Source: Myroides sp. NP-2
Lineage (GTDB): Bacteria > Bacteroidota > Bacteroidia > Flavobacteriales > Flavobacteriaceae
DNA: 64,000 nt
Reading direction: 5' to 3'
Assembly: GCF_014145665.1 (NCBI RefSeq)
Contig: NZ_JACHTD010000002.1
Span: forward strand, 124,001 to 188,000
The stretch's first letter is position 1. Each line of letters starts with the position of its first letter. Made by a program: the position numbers and the translations under genes. Under the pieces are notes generated by a model. That model saw nothing but the letters and a program-made list of their open reading frames with translations, had not been told where the DNA came from and made no database searches. This document shows, piece after piece, positions 54,625 through 63,080 of the stretch.

Positions 54625-57444
54625 ATGAAAGCATGTTTACTCGCCCTATTAGTTGGGTTGCCAATTCACCTCACTTTGGCTCAACACGAGCAGCAAATCA
54701 GCGGAACAGTCTTAGACGCCAAAACGCGGATGCCCCTGCAAACAACAGTTGTCCGATTAATTGGAACGCCCCTTTCTACCTTAACGAATCCCGACGGCGC
54801 TTTTGTTTTAACCCCGCCCTCCCCAGGAAATTGGGAGTTGGAACTCTCCTTGGCAAACTATACGACCAAGCGAATAAGCACGGTGGTAGACGCAGGGGAA
54901 CAGCTTAATTTGGGGCATCTTTTCTTAGAAGAAGATTGGGAATCCACAGAAAAGCTAGGATTAATATTCCTTGAAGACACAGACCTCGACGACGATGCTA
55001 CCACAGTAGAAAATTCCGCTCGTTTATTACAAGCCACCAAAGACCCCTTTCAACAAGCGGCAGCCTTTACTTGGGGATCGAGCTTCTATCGCCTGCGTGG
55101 ATTAGACAGCTCCTATGGCAATGTTCTAATCAATGGACTTGTTATGAACAAGATACATCATGGACGTGCGCAATGGAACAACTGGGGCGGCCTAAATGAC
55201 GCCACGAGAAATGCGGTCTTTTCTTCTGGCTCCTCTCCAACTTCAGCAAGCTTTGGCGGTCTTTTAGGTACACAGTCCATCGTTACATCGGCTGCACAAT
55301 TTCGAAAAGGCCTGCGATTCGGCTTCGCAAGTACAACGACCTCTTATCGTTGGAAACCCTTTTTTAGCTATGCCTCTGGTCTCACTCGCCGCGGTTGGGC
55401 ATTCTCCCTATCAGGATCTTATCGCGGCGCAAAAGAAGGGTATTGGCCGGGAAGCAATTATGCCGCTTTGTCGCTTTTCATGGGTATAGAAAAAAAAATC
55501 ACTGCCAAGCACAGCCTCTATTTTTCTGGTATATTCGCCAATAACAACCGCGCCAAAAACTCGTCCAATACCCTAGAGCAAACCGAATTAAAAGGCGTAG
55601 ATTACAATGCGTATTGGGGTTGGCAAGGAAGCAAGAAAAGAAGCGCCCGCTATCAAGTGATACAAGAACCCCTATTGATGTTGACCCATACATGGAGCTT
55701 GAACGAACAGAGTAAATTGACGACAACTCTGGGCTATCAATGGGGATATCAAGCCCAAAGTCGATTGGATTACCAAGATAACCTCAACCCAGATCCTGTA
55801 CATTACAAAAATCTTCCCAGCTTCTATCTCGCACAAATCGACTCAACCTATTGGAAGATGTCTGCTGAGGCGTTTGACGCACTTCCCGAATCAGATGACT
55901 TCAAACAAACGACCCTAGCTCATTTGCAACAAGCAACAGATGCGCGCTTGTTCTTTCTTCAACACGGACAGATCGACTGGGAAACAATCTACAGAAAGAA
56001 CAGTCTTTTTGATGGGCAAAGTAAAATCATCTTGTTTGAGGATCGACAAGAAGATCAAACCCTTTCAGCTAACACTGCTTTTCAAACAGCACTCAACGAT
56101 CACCTCACCGTGTATGCGGGAGTCAATTACCGCAATCTTCGCTCCACTAACTTTAAAAAAGCGGTGGATTTACTTGGTGGAACTTATTACCTTGACCTTG
56201 ACTCCTACCAAGAAAAAGCACTACAAGACAGCGATCTGAATCATCCAAATCGATCGATATACACGGGAGACACTTATGGATATCACTATCGGCTCTTCGC
56301 TGATATCGTGGACGCTTTTATGCAATTTACCTTGCACTACAACCAGGTTGATCTCTATTTTGGACAACATGTCAGTTTTACTAGCTACCAGAGAGAAGGG
56401 TTATACCGCAATCCTAACTACCCCACAACATCCTATGGCCGCAGTGAGCGACTGCAATTTAATACCTTAGGTATCAAAGGAGGGATTACGTATTATCTCA
56501 CGGGTAAGCATTTACTACAGCTGAACATGGTGTACAACAGTAGAGCACCGCTGCTTCAGCATGGATTCACCAATGTTAGAGTTAGCAATACCACCAACCC
56601 TCAGCTCAAGCCCGAAAACAACTTGGCCATAGAAGCGAGCTACCGATTGCGCACAAGGCGTCTTCAAACGCGCCTTTCTGGATATCTCACCGAGATCCGC
56701 AATGGTACCCAATTGAATTTTTACTATACCGAAGGCATGGACCTCACAGATGCTAAAGGCACTTTGGTTTCTGAGCGACTTAGCCCGGTTCATACGCGTT
56801 ATCTCGGCATTGAATTTGGACTTGCCTATGCGCTGAGCTCCACCCTAAAAATGACTACAGCCGCAGGACTAGGACAATCGTTCTATATCAACAATCCACA
56901 GCTCCACATACAAGCTGCCAATACGGCAAACGCTCAAGAGGTCGATCAAGCCAACCTCAATCAATACAGGGTTGCTAATGGTCCGCAAACAGCTTTAGCC
57001 TTAGGACTATCATATCGGGCACCAGCATTCTGGTTCGTCGAAACAACCCTCAGCTATCTTGCGGATTCCTTCATACGGGTATCGCCTTTAAAGAGATCTT
57101 CCACTTACTTTAGGGATCCCCAAAAGATGGGTCGCCCCTATGAAGGTCTTACAACCTCCAATTTGTCTGCACTCTTACAGCAGGAAAAACTCCCTCCTTA
57201 TGCCCTATTTTCTATTACCGGAGGAAAATCCTGGCGACTGTCCAATCGTGCTACCCTCGGCGTTTTATGCTCCGTGCAAAATGTGTTCAACACCTTATAC
57301 CGCACAGGTGGTTTTGAACAATCGCGAAACGCTACTTATCCACAAGAAATGGCGCGAACAGCGGGTGATCTACCTGTGTTTGGCACCAAGTACTGGTATG
57401 GCTACGGTCGCAATTTCTTTATTCATCTGTATTACAACCTATAA
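54625..57444 (+). CDS. TonB-dependent receptor (copy A)
   Basis: 939 residues from ATG 54625 with a signal peptide (KACLLALLVGLPIHLTLAQ). A CarboxypepD_reg-like domain (ISGTVLDAKTRMPLQTTVV, NPDGAFVL) is followed by a plug (LLQATKDPFQQAAAFTWG, FYRLRGLDSSYGNVLINGLVMN) and a barrel ending in NFFIHLYYNL. It should import an unknown ligand, perhaps a product of the neighbouring nuclease or phosphatase. It has no SusD partner but is followed after 12 bases by a DUF5689 lipoprotein gene. Its DNA looks richer in G+C than neighbouring genes. The TTG at 54619 is rejected as start. Confidence 0.92.
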   Translation: MKACLLALLVGLPIHLTLAQHEQQISGTVLDAKTRMPLQTTVVRLIGTPLSTLTNPDGAFVLTPPSPGNWELELSLANYTTKRISTVVDAGEQLNLGHLFLEEDWESTEKLGLIFLEDTDLDDDATTVENSARLLQATKDPFQQAAAFTWGSSFYRLRGLDSSYGNVLINGLVMNKIHHGRAQWNNWGGLNDATRNAVFSSGSSPTSASFGGLLGTQSIVTSAAQFRKGLRFGFASTTTSYRWKPFFSYASGLTRRGWAFSLSGSYRGAKEGYWPGSNYAALSLFMGIEKKITAKHSLYFSGIFANNNRAKNSSNTLEQTELKGVDYNAYWGWQGSKKRSARYQVIQEPLLMLTHTWSLNEQSKLTTTLGYQWGYQAQSRLDYQDNLNPDPVHYKNLPSFYLAQIDSTYWKMSAEAFDALPESDDFKQTTLAHLQQATDARLFFLQHGQIDWETIYRKNSLFDGQSKIILFEDRQEDQTLSANTAFQTALNDHLTVYAGVNYRNLRSTNFKKAVDLLGGTYYLDLDSYQEKALQDSDLNHPNRSIYTGDTYGYHYRLFADIVDAFMQFTLHYNQVDLYFGQHVSFTSYQREGLYRNPNYPTTSYGRSERLQFNTLGIKGGITYYLTGKHLLQLNMVYNSRAPLLQHGFTNVRVSNTTNPQLKPENNLAIEASYRLRTRRLQTRLSGYLTEIRNGTQLNFYYTEGMDLTDAKGTLVSERLSPVHTRYLGIEFGLAYALSSTLKMTTAAGLGQSFYINNPQLHIQAANTANAQEVDQANLNQYRVANGPQTALALGLSYRAPAFWFVETTLSYLADSFIRVSPLKRSSTYFRDPQKMGRPYEGLTTSNLSALLQQEKLPPYALFSITGGKSWRLSNRATLGVLCSVQNVFNTLYRTGGFEQSRNATYPQEMARTAGDLPVFGTKYWYGYGRNFFIHLYYNL

Positions 57445-57456
57445 TCCTTTTAAAAA

Positions 57457-58947
57457 ATGAAAAGCATACTCCCCAAAAGCATGAAGGTTAGCCTAGTAGC
57501 ACTTGCGCTAGTCAGCTGCGCCCAAACAGATCATTTTGGCGCTCCATCCTTCGACTGTACAGACCCATCATGGAGTCCAAACACCACTATTGACAACGTA
57601 TTTACCCTCGCCGATGAACGAATTCGCCTCTACCCTGCTGCTCCTACTGATGCACTTACAGGTATAGTCATCTCCAGCGACCAAGGTGGAAATTTCTACA
57701 ATAAGCTCCATATCGTTGACGAGTATACACTACGTCCTATGACGATTAACCTTGAGCTCCCCGATTCATATGCAGAATTTCCTCCAGGGACAAAAATACT
57801 CGTCAAGCTAGACAACCTTTACATCACCAATAGTTTTGGAAAACTAGCCCTAGGTGGTGGAATTTACACCTCTTCAAAAGATAAAAAATACATTGGGAGT
57901 ATCCCTAAAAACAGCCTAGGAAAACATTTGGAAAAATATTGCGATGCTTTGGTAGCTCCTGAGACATACACCCGTCGCCTCACCTTAGAAGACCTCAAGC
58001 AAAATACAGCACAGTACACCAATACACTCGTTACCCTAGAAAACGTACAATTCGACCCCCATATAGTAGACAAAAAACTATATGACCCCAATGATGTTGA
58101 TGCCCAAGGCTATACCTTGCGCAAACTCGTCGATAGTCAAGGAAATGTCTGTTACATCCGAACAGGGAAGATGAGTAAGGACTTTATTGACTATAGTATT
58201 CCCGCAAACAGTGGATCGATTACGGGAATTGTCGATGTTTTTAGCAAGCAAATTCAACTGTATCCCCGTTTATTGACTGATCTGTTATTGAACCAAGATC
58301 CCTTGACAGGAGACAGCTCTACCTCAGGAGAGGAGGAAGATAATGAAGGAAAAGACAGTGAGGAGGATAATAGCAATGAAACCATTCCTGTAGAACCAGG
58401 AGATCAATTAGTCTTTGCTGGCGCAGATTTTGAAGATTGGGACGCTTTTAAGTCAACCTTAACTCGAGCAGGACTCAAATTTGCTGTCCAAGTACCTCAT
58501 GAAGGGTGGAACAATTCCACAGGATTAGCCTTTCGCGGTTCACCTACTAAAACAGACATGGCATTTGTTGTGCAAAACCAAACTGTTCCCACCACCGCAA
58601 CCGCCATCTCTTTTCTGATGAAGGGACGAGCAAGTCGGCGATCACTTTCGATTCAAGTATACGATGCTATGGGGTATTTTGTCGCTTATAATTTAGGCGA
58701 TGTCCAGCAGAGTAAATCCGTTTCTCCCTCCTCCCGCACCAATAAAGAAGGCAACGTCAATCAGTACAACGGTACTATCGATACCCATGACCAATGGATC
58801 ATAATTACGCTTCCTCTTGCGGGTGTGGCTTACAATCAAACTGGCAGTGGTCCTTTCTTCGCCATTCGATTTGGCGGTAAAACGACGACAATACCTAGCG
58901 AATATGATCTAATCCTCGATGAGATTCGCTTTGAACTCCCGCAGTAA
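57457..58947 (+). CDS. DUF5689 surface lipoprotein (copy A)
   Basis: 496 residues. The lipoprotein signal ends in ALALVSC. The DUF5689 region has the OB-like pattern TGIVISSDQGGNFYNKLHIVDE...PPGTKILVKLDNLYITNSFGKLALGGG and continues to GSITGIVDVFSKQIQLYPRL. An acidic linker (about residues 285-312, Glu/Asp/Ser-rich) leads to a C-terminal jelly-roll-like domain opening FAGADFEDWDAF and closing with DLILDEIRFEL. The OB-like part may bind nucleic acid or nucleotides; this is inference. The ATG at 57457 is kept because copy B has the same 21-residue signal length. Function unknown. Confidence 0.85.
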   Translation: MKSILPKSMKVSLVALALVSCAQTDHFGAPSFDCTDPSWSPNTTIDNVFTLADERIRLYPAAPTDALTGIVISSDQGGNFYNKLHIVDEYTLRPMTINLELPDSYAEFPPGTKILVKLDNLYITNSFGKLALGGGIYTSSKDKKYIGSIPKNSLGKHLEKYCDALVAPETYTRRLTLEDLKQNTAQYTNTLVTLENVQFDPHIVDKKLYDPNDVDAQGYTLRKLVDSQGNVCYIRTGKMSKDFIDYSIPANSGSITGIVDVFSKQIQLYPRLLTDLLLNQDPLTGDSSTSGEEEDNEGKDSEEDNSNETIPVEPGDQLVFAGADFEDWDAFKSTLTRAGLKFAVQVPHEGWNNSTGLAFRGSPTKTDMAFVVQNQTVPTTATAISFLMKGRASRRSLSIQVYDAMGYFVAYNLGDVQQSKSVSPSSRTNKEGNVNQYNGTIDTHDQWIIITLPLAGVAYNQTGSGPFFAIRFGGKTTTIPSEYDLILDEIRFELPQ

Positions 58948-58987
58948 AATTGTCCAATTGTCCAATTGTTGCAATACCTCATAAAAA

Positions 58988-59021
58988 ATGCCCCAAAAAG
59001 AGTCTAACTTTTTTGGGGCAT
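58988..59021 (-). terminator. Intrinsic terminator of EEP copy B
   Basis: ATGCCCCAAAA (58988-58998) pairs with TTTTGGGGCAT (59011-59021). On the minus strand it is followed by T (plus-strand A run). It lies 20 bases after the copy B stop and can also end the copy A DUF5689 transcript. Confidence 0.75.
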
Positions 59022-59041
59022 GTCTATAGGCACTCTTTTTA

Positions 59042-60109
59042 CTATTTTTGTTCGCGAATCAAATACAAATAAACGGGAAAGTGATCGCTAAATCCGGGTT
59101 CACTGTTGCTATTTCTCAGGGGATAGCCTTTGTATTGTCCTGTGGATTGGATAATAAAGGGCTTCTTAAATATCTTCGCTTTCCAGTACTTCCACGAATC
59201 ATAGCCTTCTTGTAAATAAGGTTCAGTCAAAATCATCTGATCGAATATATCCCATGCGTCTCGGTAAGCCAATGTACCTAAACCGTCTTTCGCCATTTTT
59301 TCCATAGGATTGAAAAGTCCTTGGGGTTGCACAGATTTCTTGTCTCCTCCAGAGGCTTGTAAAACCTTTTTGATACTCCTATTGAACGGACCGTCGTTCA
59401 TGTCCCCCATTGTAATCACTTTTGCTTGTGGATTAATCGCTTGGAGGGAATCGATGATTTTTACATTTAATGCCGCAGCAGCCTCTCGATTTGGACTACT
59501 CGCCTTTTCACCTCCCACTCGAGAAGGCCAGTGATTAACAATAAAATGGACTTCTTCTCCATCTAATAGTCCAGTAACCAGGAGCTGATCACGGGTATAA
59601 ATACGCTTTTTTGAACCGTCACTTCCTTTGCGTAATTGATCGTAAATATACAACGTATGAGCTGATGTTGAAGTTGGCACAAAATGATGCTTACTGTATA
59701 AAAGTCCAACATCAATACCACGGCGATCGGGTGAATCATAATGTACAATACCGTAATCTCCAGGTAGCATCACTGCCGCATGCACTAAATCTTCCAAAAC
59801 CGCTCTATTTTCTACCTCGGCTACACCGATGATCGTGGGCATCTTCGGATTTTCGTCTGTGCCAATTTGCGACATTACCCGAGTAAGGTTGTCAATTTTT
59901 TTTTCGTATTTCTTCTTTGTCCACGCTTGTGCTCCAGAAGGAGTCCATTCCTCATCATAAATGTTTGGATCGCGGATTGTATCAAATAAATTCTCCACAT
60001 TATAGAATGCGATGGTGTGAATTTGAAACTTCTTTTCCTGTGCCTGAAGGTTTATACCGAGTCCTACTAAAAACAAGGTTAAAACTAGATTTTTGACCAC
60101 TCTACTCAT
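59042..60109 (-). CDS. Secreted endonuclease/exonuclease/phosphatase (EEP) family protein (copy B)
   Basis: 355 residues with a signal peptide (MSRVVKNLVLTLFLVGLGINLQAQ). The catalytic landmarks match copy A: FYNVENLFDT, VAEVENRAVL, DSPDRRGIDVGLLY, NHWPSRVGG, MGDMNDGP and SDHFPVYLYL. Identity to copy A is roughly two thirds by eye. It is divergent from TonB-dependent receptor copy B, with a -7 box at 60141. The duplicated order of this gene and its partners argues for one functional unit. Substrate unknown. Confidence 0.93.
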   Translation of the reverse strand: MSRVVKNLVLTLFLVGLGINLQAQEKKFQIHTIAFYNVENLFDTIRDPNIYDEEWTPSGAQAWTKKKYEKKIDNLTRVMSQIGTDENPKMPTIIGVAEVENRAVLEDLVHAAVMLPGDYGIVHYDSPDRRGIDVGLLYSKHHFVPTSTSAHTLYIYDQLRKGSDGSKKRIYTRDQLLVTGLLDGEEVHFIVNHWPSRVGGEKASSPNREAAAALNVKIIDSLQAINPQAKVITMGDMNDGPFNRSIKKVLQASGGDKKSVQPQGLFNPMEKMAKDGLGTLAYRDAWDIFDQMILTEPYLQEGYDSWKYWKAKIFKKPFIIQSTGQYKGYPLRNSNSEPGFSDHFPVYLYLIREQK

Positions 60110-60140
60110 AAGTTAACGTAATTTATTAAAATACTTTATA

Positions 60141-60148
60141 CAAAAATA
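60141..60148 (-). promoter_or_regulatory. -7 promoter box for EEP copy B
   Basis: On the minus strand TATTTTTG matches TAnnTTTG, 31 bases before the start at 60109. No -33 TTTG at the right distance. The plus-strand side toward the receptor shows a short direct repeat (TAGCACTTT twice) but no consensus box. Confidence 0.5.
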
Positions 60149-60231
60149 GCAGTTTTTATCTTAAAAACGTAACTTTACTACTATAAAAGTATAGCACTTT
60201 TTAGATTAGCACTTTAATAATCAATTCACTT

Positions 60232-63069
60232 ATGAGGAAACTTTTAATTGTTTTGCTTTGTGCCCTACCTACATTTACGTTTGCACAAGGCAGTCACGAA
60301 ATTAGGGGAAAAGTACTCGATGCCAAATCTCGAACACCGATCAATGCGGTATCTGCGAGAGTTTCAGGCACGAATATTTCAACCCTGACAAACAGTGAAG
60401 GAATCTTTATCCTAGAAAACAAGCAAACGGGTAAGCTGTGGCTAGAATTATCCTATCCAGGATATGTCAATCAGCAGTTACCTATTGAGCCCAACGCCGA
60501 TCAATTTTTTGATTTAGGTGAAGTTTTATTGGAGGAAGATATCATGGCTCAAGCTCAGATAGGCTTTATCACACTGACGGAAAATGATCTTAGCGATGAC
60601 AATTCGGGTTCGGATACGTCTTCGGGATTATTACAAGCGACCAAAGACCCCTTCCAACAAGTTGCAGCATTCAACTGGGGGCAATCGTTCTTTAAAGTAC
60701 GTGGCCTGAACAACGAATACGGCAAAACCTTGATCAATGGTATTGTAATGAATCGGGTGTTGGATGGTCGACCCCAATTTAGCAATTGGGGAGGGTTAAA
60801 CGACGTAATGCGAAACCAAGAGTTCTCTTCTGGATCAACGCCTTCTGATTATACCTTTGGTAGCATTTTGGGAACACAGGCCATTTCTACCCGTGCCTCT
60901 CATATTCGCAAAGGCTCACGTGCAACGTTTTCTGGCTCGAATACCAACTATAATTGGCGTCCGACATTCACCCATGCTTCGGGACTAAACAAAAAAGGAT
61001 GGGCTTATGCCATATCAGGATCGTATCGAGGAGCAAAAGAAGGGTATTGGGAAGGTAGCAATTATGATGCACTCTCCTTCTTTACAGCAATTGAAAAGAA
61101 ATTCAACGAGGAACACAGTTTAAATTTCTCTGCTATTTACGCCAAAAATAAAAGAGGTAAAAACTCCCCCATCACTCAAGAACAAGCTGATATCAAAGGC
61201 TTTAAGTACAATTCGTATTGGGGATGGCAAGAAGGAGATAAACGAAATTCGCGTTATCGCGATATTGAACAGCCCATTTTCATGTTGACTCACTATTGGA
61301 ACATAAACGAAAAAAGTAGCCTAACAACAACGGCCTCCTTTCAATTTGGTCACATTGCAGACAGCCGACTTGGCTATCAAAATAATCAAAATCCAGATCC
61401 TGCGCATTACAAAAGACTACCTAGCTATTACTTAACCCAGATCGACCCAAAATACTGGGACATGTCACAAGCAGAATTCAATGCGTTGCCCGACGACAAC
61501 TCCTTTAAGTCCGAAACTCAATCTTACTTAGATTTAGCAGCGCAAAATAGGAATTCCTTTGCCAATGATGGACAAATCAACTGGAGCGATATCTATGCCA
61601 TTAATGCTGCATTTGAAGGACAAAGTCAAATCGTGCAGTACGAAGATAGACAACAAGAAAAAATAGCGTCTTTAAACACATCATTTAAGACAAAATTAAA
61701 CAACAATATCACCTTCGATGCTGGGGCAAATTACCGCAAGCTAAACTCCCAAAACTATCAAAAATTAACTGATCTATTGGGCGGCTGGTACTATCTCGAT
61801 AAAGACACCTACCAAAAGCCAGAGCTACAGGACAAAGACGTAAATCATCCAGATCGAAAAGTAAAAGAAGGGGATCGCTTTGGTTACAACTATAAATTAT
61901 ATGCAGACGTTGTCGATGTATTTACCCAATTTGTTTTTGATTATGGTGCATTGAATTTTTACCTCGCTCAAAACATAGGCTATACCACTTACCAAAGGGA
62001 AGGATTATATAAAAATCCGGTGTACATCAACAATTCTTACGGAAAGAGTGGGCATACGGATTATACAACCTTTGGTTTCAAAGGAGGAGCAACCTATCAA
62101 ATTACAGGTAAACACGCTTTGGATTTGAACATTTCTTACCACAATCAGGCGCCCTCAATCAAAAATACCTTTGCTAATGTCAGGGTGAACAACAACCTTG
62201 TGCCCGCCAACAAAAAAGAAGATATTTTTAGTGTAGATGGGAGCTATATTTTGAGAACACCTCGTTTAAAAGCTAGAGCTACAGGATACTTTTCTGAAAT
62301 TAGAAACGGTACAGAAATTAATTTCTACTTTGCCAACGGTTCGGGTATAAAGGATGCAGAAGGCAATCTTGAAAATTCAGGTAATAACTTTGTTTCTGAA
62401 ATACTTACAGGTATAGATAAGCGCCAATTAGGCTTTGAATTAGGGGCAGAATACCAAATTACGTCAACCCTTAAGGCAACGGCTGCGGCTGCATTGGGAC
62501 AAGCGTTTTACATCAGCAATCCCAATGTACATTTAACAACCGACAATCAAACGAATATGTTTGACTATGGCAAAGCTGCCCTAAAAAAGTACAAGCTATC
62601 TAATGGTCCTCAAACGGCACTTTCACTAGGTCTAGAATACAGGGATCCCAAATTTTGGTTTGTTGGTGCAAACCTAAACTATATGGCCGATGCTTATACG
62701 GATATTTCTGCCCTGCGTAGAACCCGTAATTTCGTCATCAATCCAAGTACACCTGGCCAACCTTTTACTGACTTAACGGATGAGAAGCTACACCAAATCT
62801 TAAAACAAGAAAAACTAGCCGACTTTACTATCGTCAATATCACAGGAGGAAAATCTTGGCGATTGCCCAATAGAACCATTGTGGGATTCTTTGCCTCGAT
62901 TAACAATGTGTTTAACAAAGAATATAAAACAGGAGGATTTGAACAAGCTAGAAATGCTAATTATGCCGAAGAAGTCAAAAACAATAAAGGTCCATACAAC
63001 CTATTTGGAAACAAGTACTTCTATGGTTATGGTCGTAACTTCTTTGTAAATGTTTACTACAACTTCTAA
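60232..63069 (+). CDS. TonB-dependent receptor (copy B)
   Basis: 945 residues with a signal peptide (MRKLLIVLLCALPTFTFAQ). The CarboxypepD_reg-like domain (EIRGKVLDAKSRTPINAVSARV), plug (LLQATKDPFQQVAAFNWGQSFFKVRGLNNEYGKTLINGIVMNR is split here into LLQATKDPFQQVAAFNWG and GKTLINGIVMNR) and barrel (YFYGYGRNFFVNVYYNF end) align along their length with copy A. It is followed after 11 bases by the DUF5689 lipoprotein copy B. Ligand unknown; the pairing with nuclease and OB-like lipoprotein is repeated exactly as in copy A. Confidence 0.93.
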   Translation: MRKLLIVLLCALPTFTFAQGSHEIRGKVLDAKSRTPINAVSARVSGTNISTLTNSEGIFILENKQTGKLWLELSYPGYVNQQLPIEPNADQFFDLGEVLLEEDIMAQAQIGFITLTENDLSDDNSGSDTSSGLLQATKDPFQQVAAFNWGQSFFKVRGLNNEYGKTLINGIVMNRVLDGRPQFSNWGGLNDVMRNQEFSSGSTPSDYTFGSILGTQAISTRASHIRKGSRATFSGSNTNYNWRPTFTHASGLNKKGWAYAISGSYRGAKEGYWEGSNYDALSFFTAIEKKFNEEHSLNFSAIYAKNKRGKNSPITQEQADIKGFKYNSYWGWQEGDKRNSRYRDIEQPIFMLTHYWNINEKSSLTTTASFQFGHIADSRLGYQNNQNPDPAHYKRLPSYYLTQIDPKYWDMSQAEFNALPDDNSFKSETQSYLDLAAQNRNSFANDGQINWSDIYAINAAFEGQSQIVQYEDRQQEKIASLNTSFKTKLNNNITFDAGANYRKLNSQNYQKLTDLLGGWYYLDKDTYQKPELQDKDVNHPDRKVKEGDRFGYNYKLYADVVDVFTQFVFDYGALNFYLAQNIGYTTYQREGLYKNPVYINNSYGKSGHTDYTTFGFKGGATYQITGKHALDLNISYHNQAPSIKNTFANVRVNNNLVPANKKEDIFSVDGSYILRTPRLKARATGYFSEIRNGTEINFYFANGSGIKDAEGNLENSGNNFVSEILTGIDKRQLGFELGAEYQITSTLKATAAAALGQAFYISNPNVHLTTDNQTNMFDYGKAALKKYKLSNGPQTALSLGLEYRDPKFWFVGANLNYMADAYTDISALRRTRNFVINPSTPGQPFTDLTDEKLHQILKQEKLADFTIVNITGGKSWRLPNRTIVGFFASINNVFNKEYKTGGFEQARNANYAEEVKNNKGPYNLFGNKYFYGYGRNFFVNVYYNF

Positions 63070-63080
63070 TTTCTGTACCT

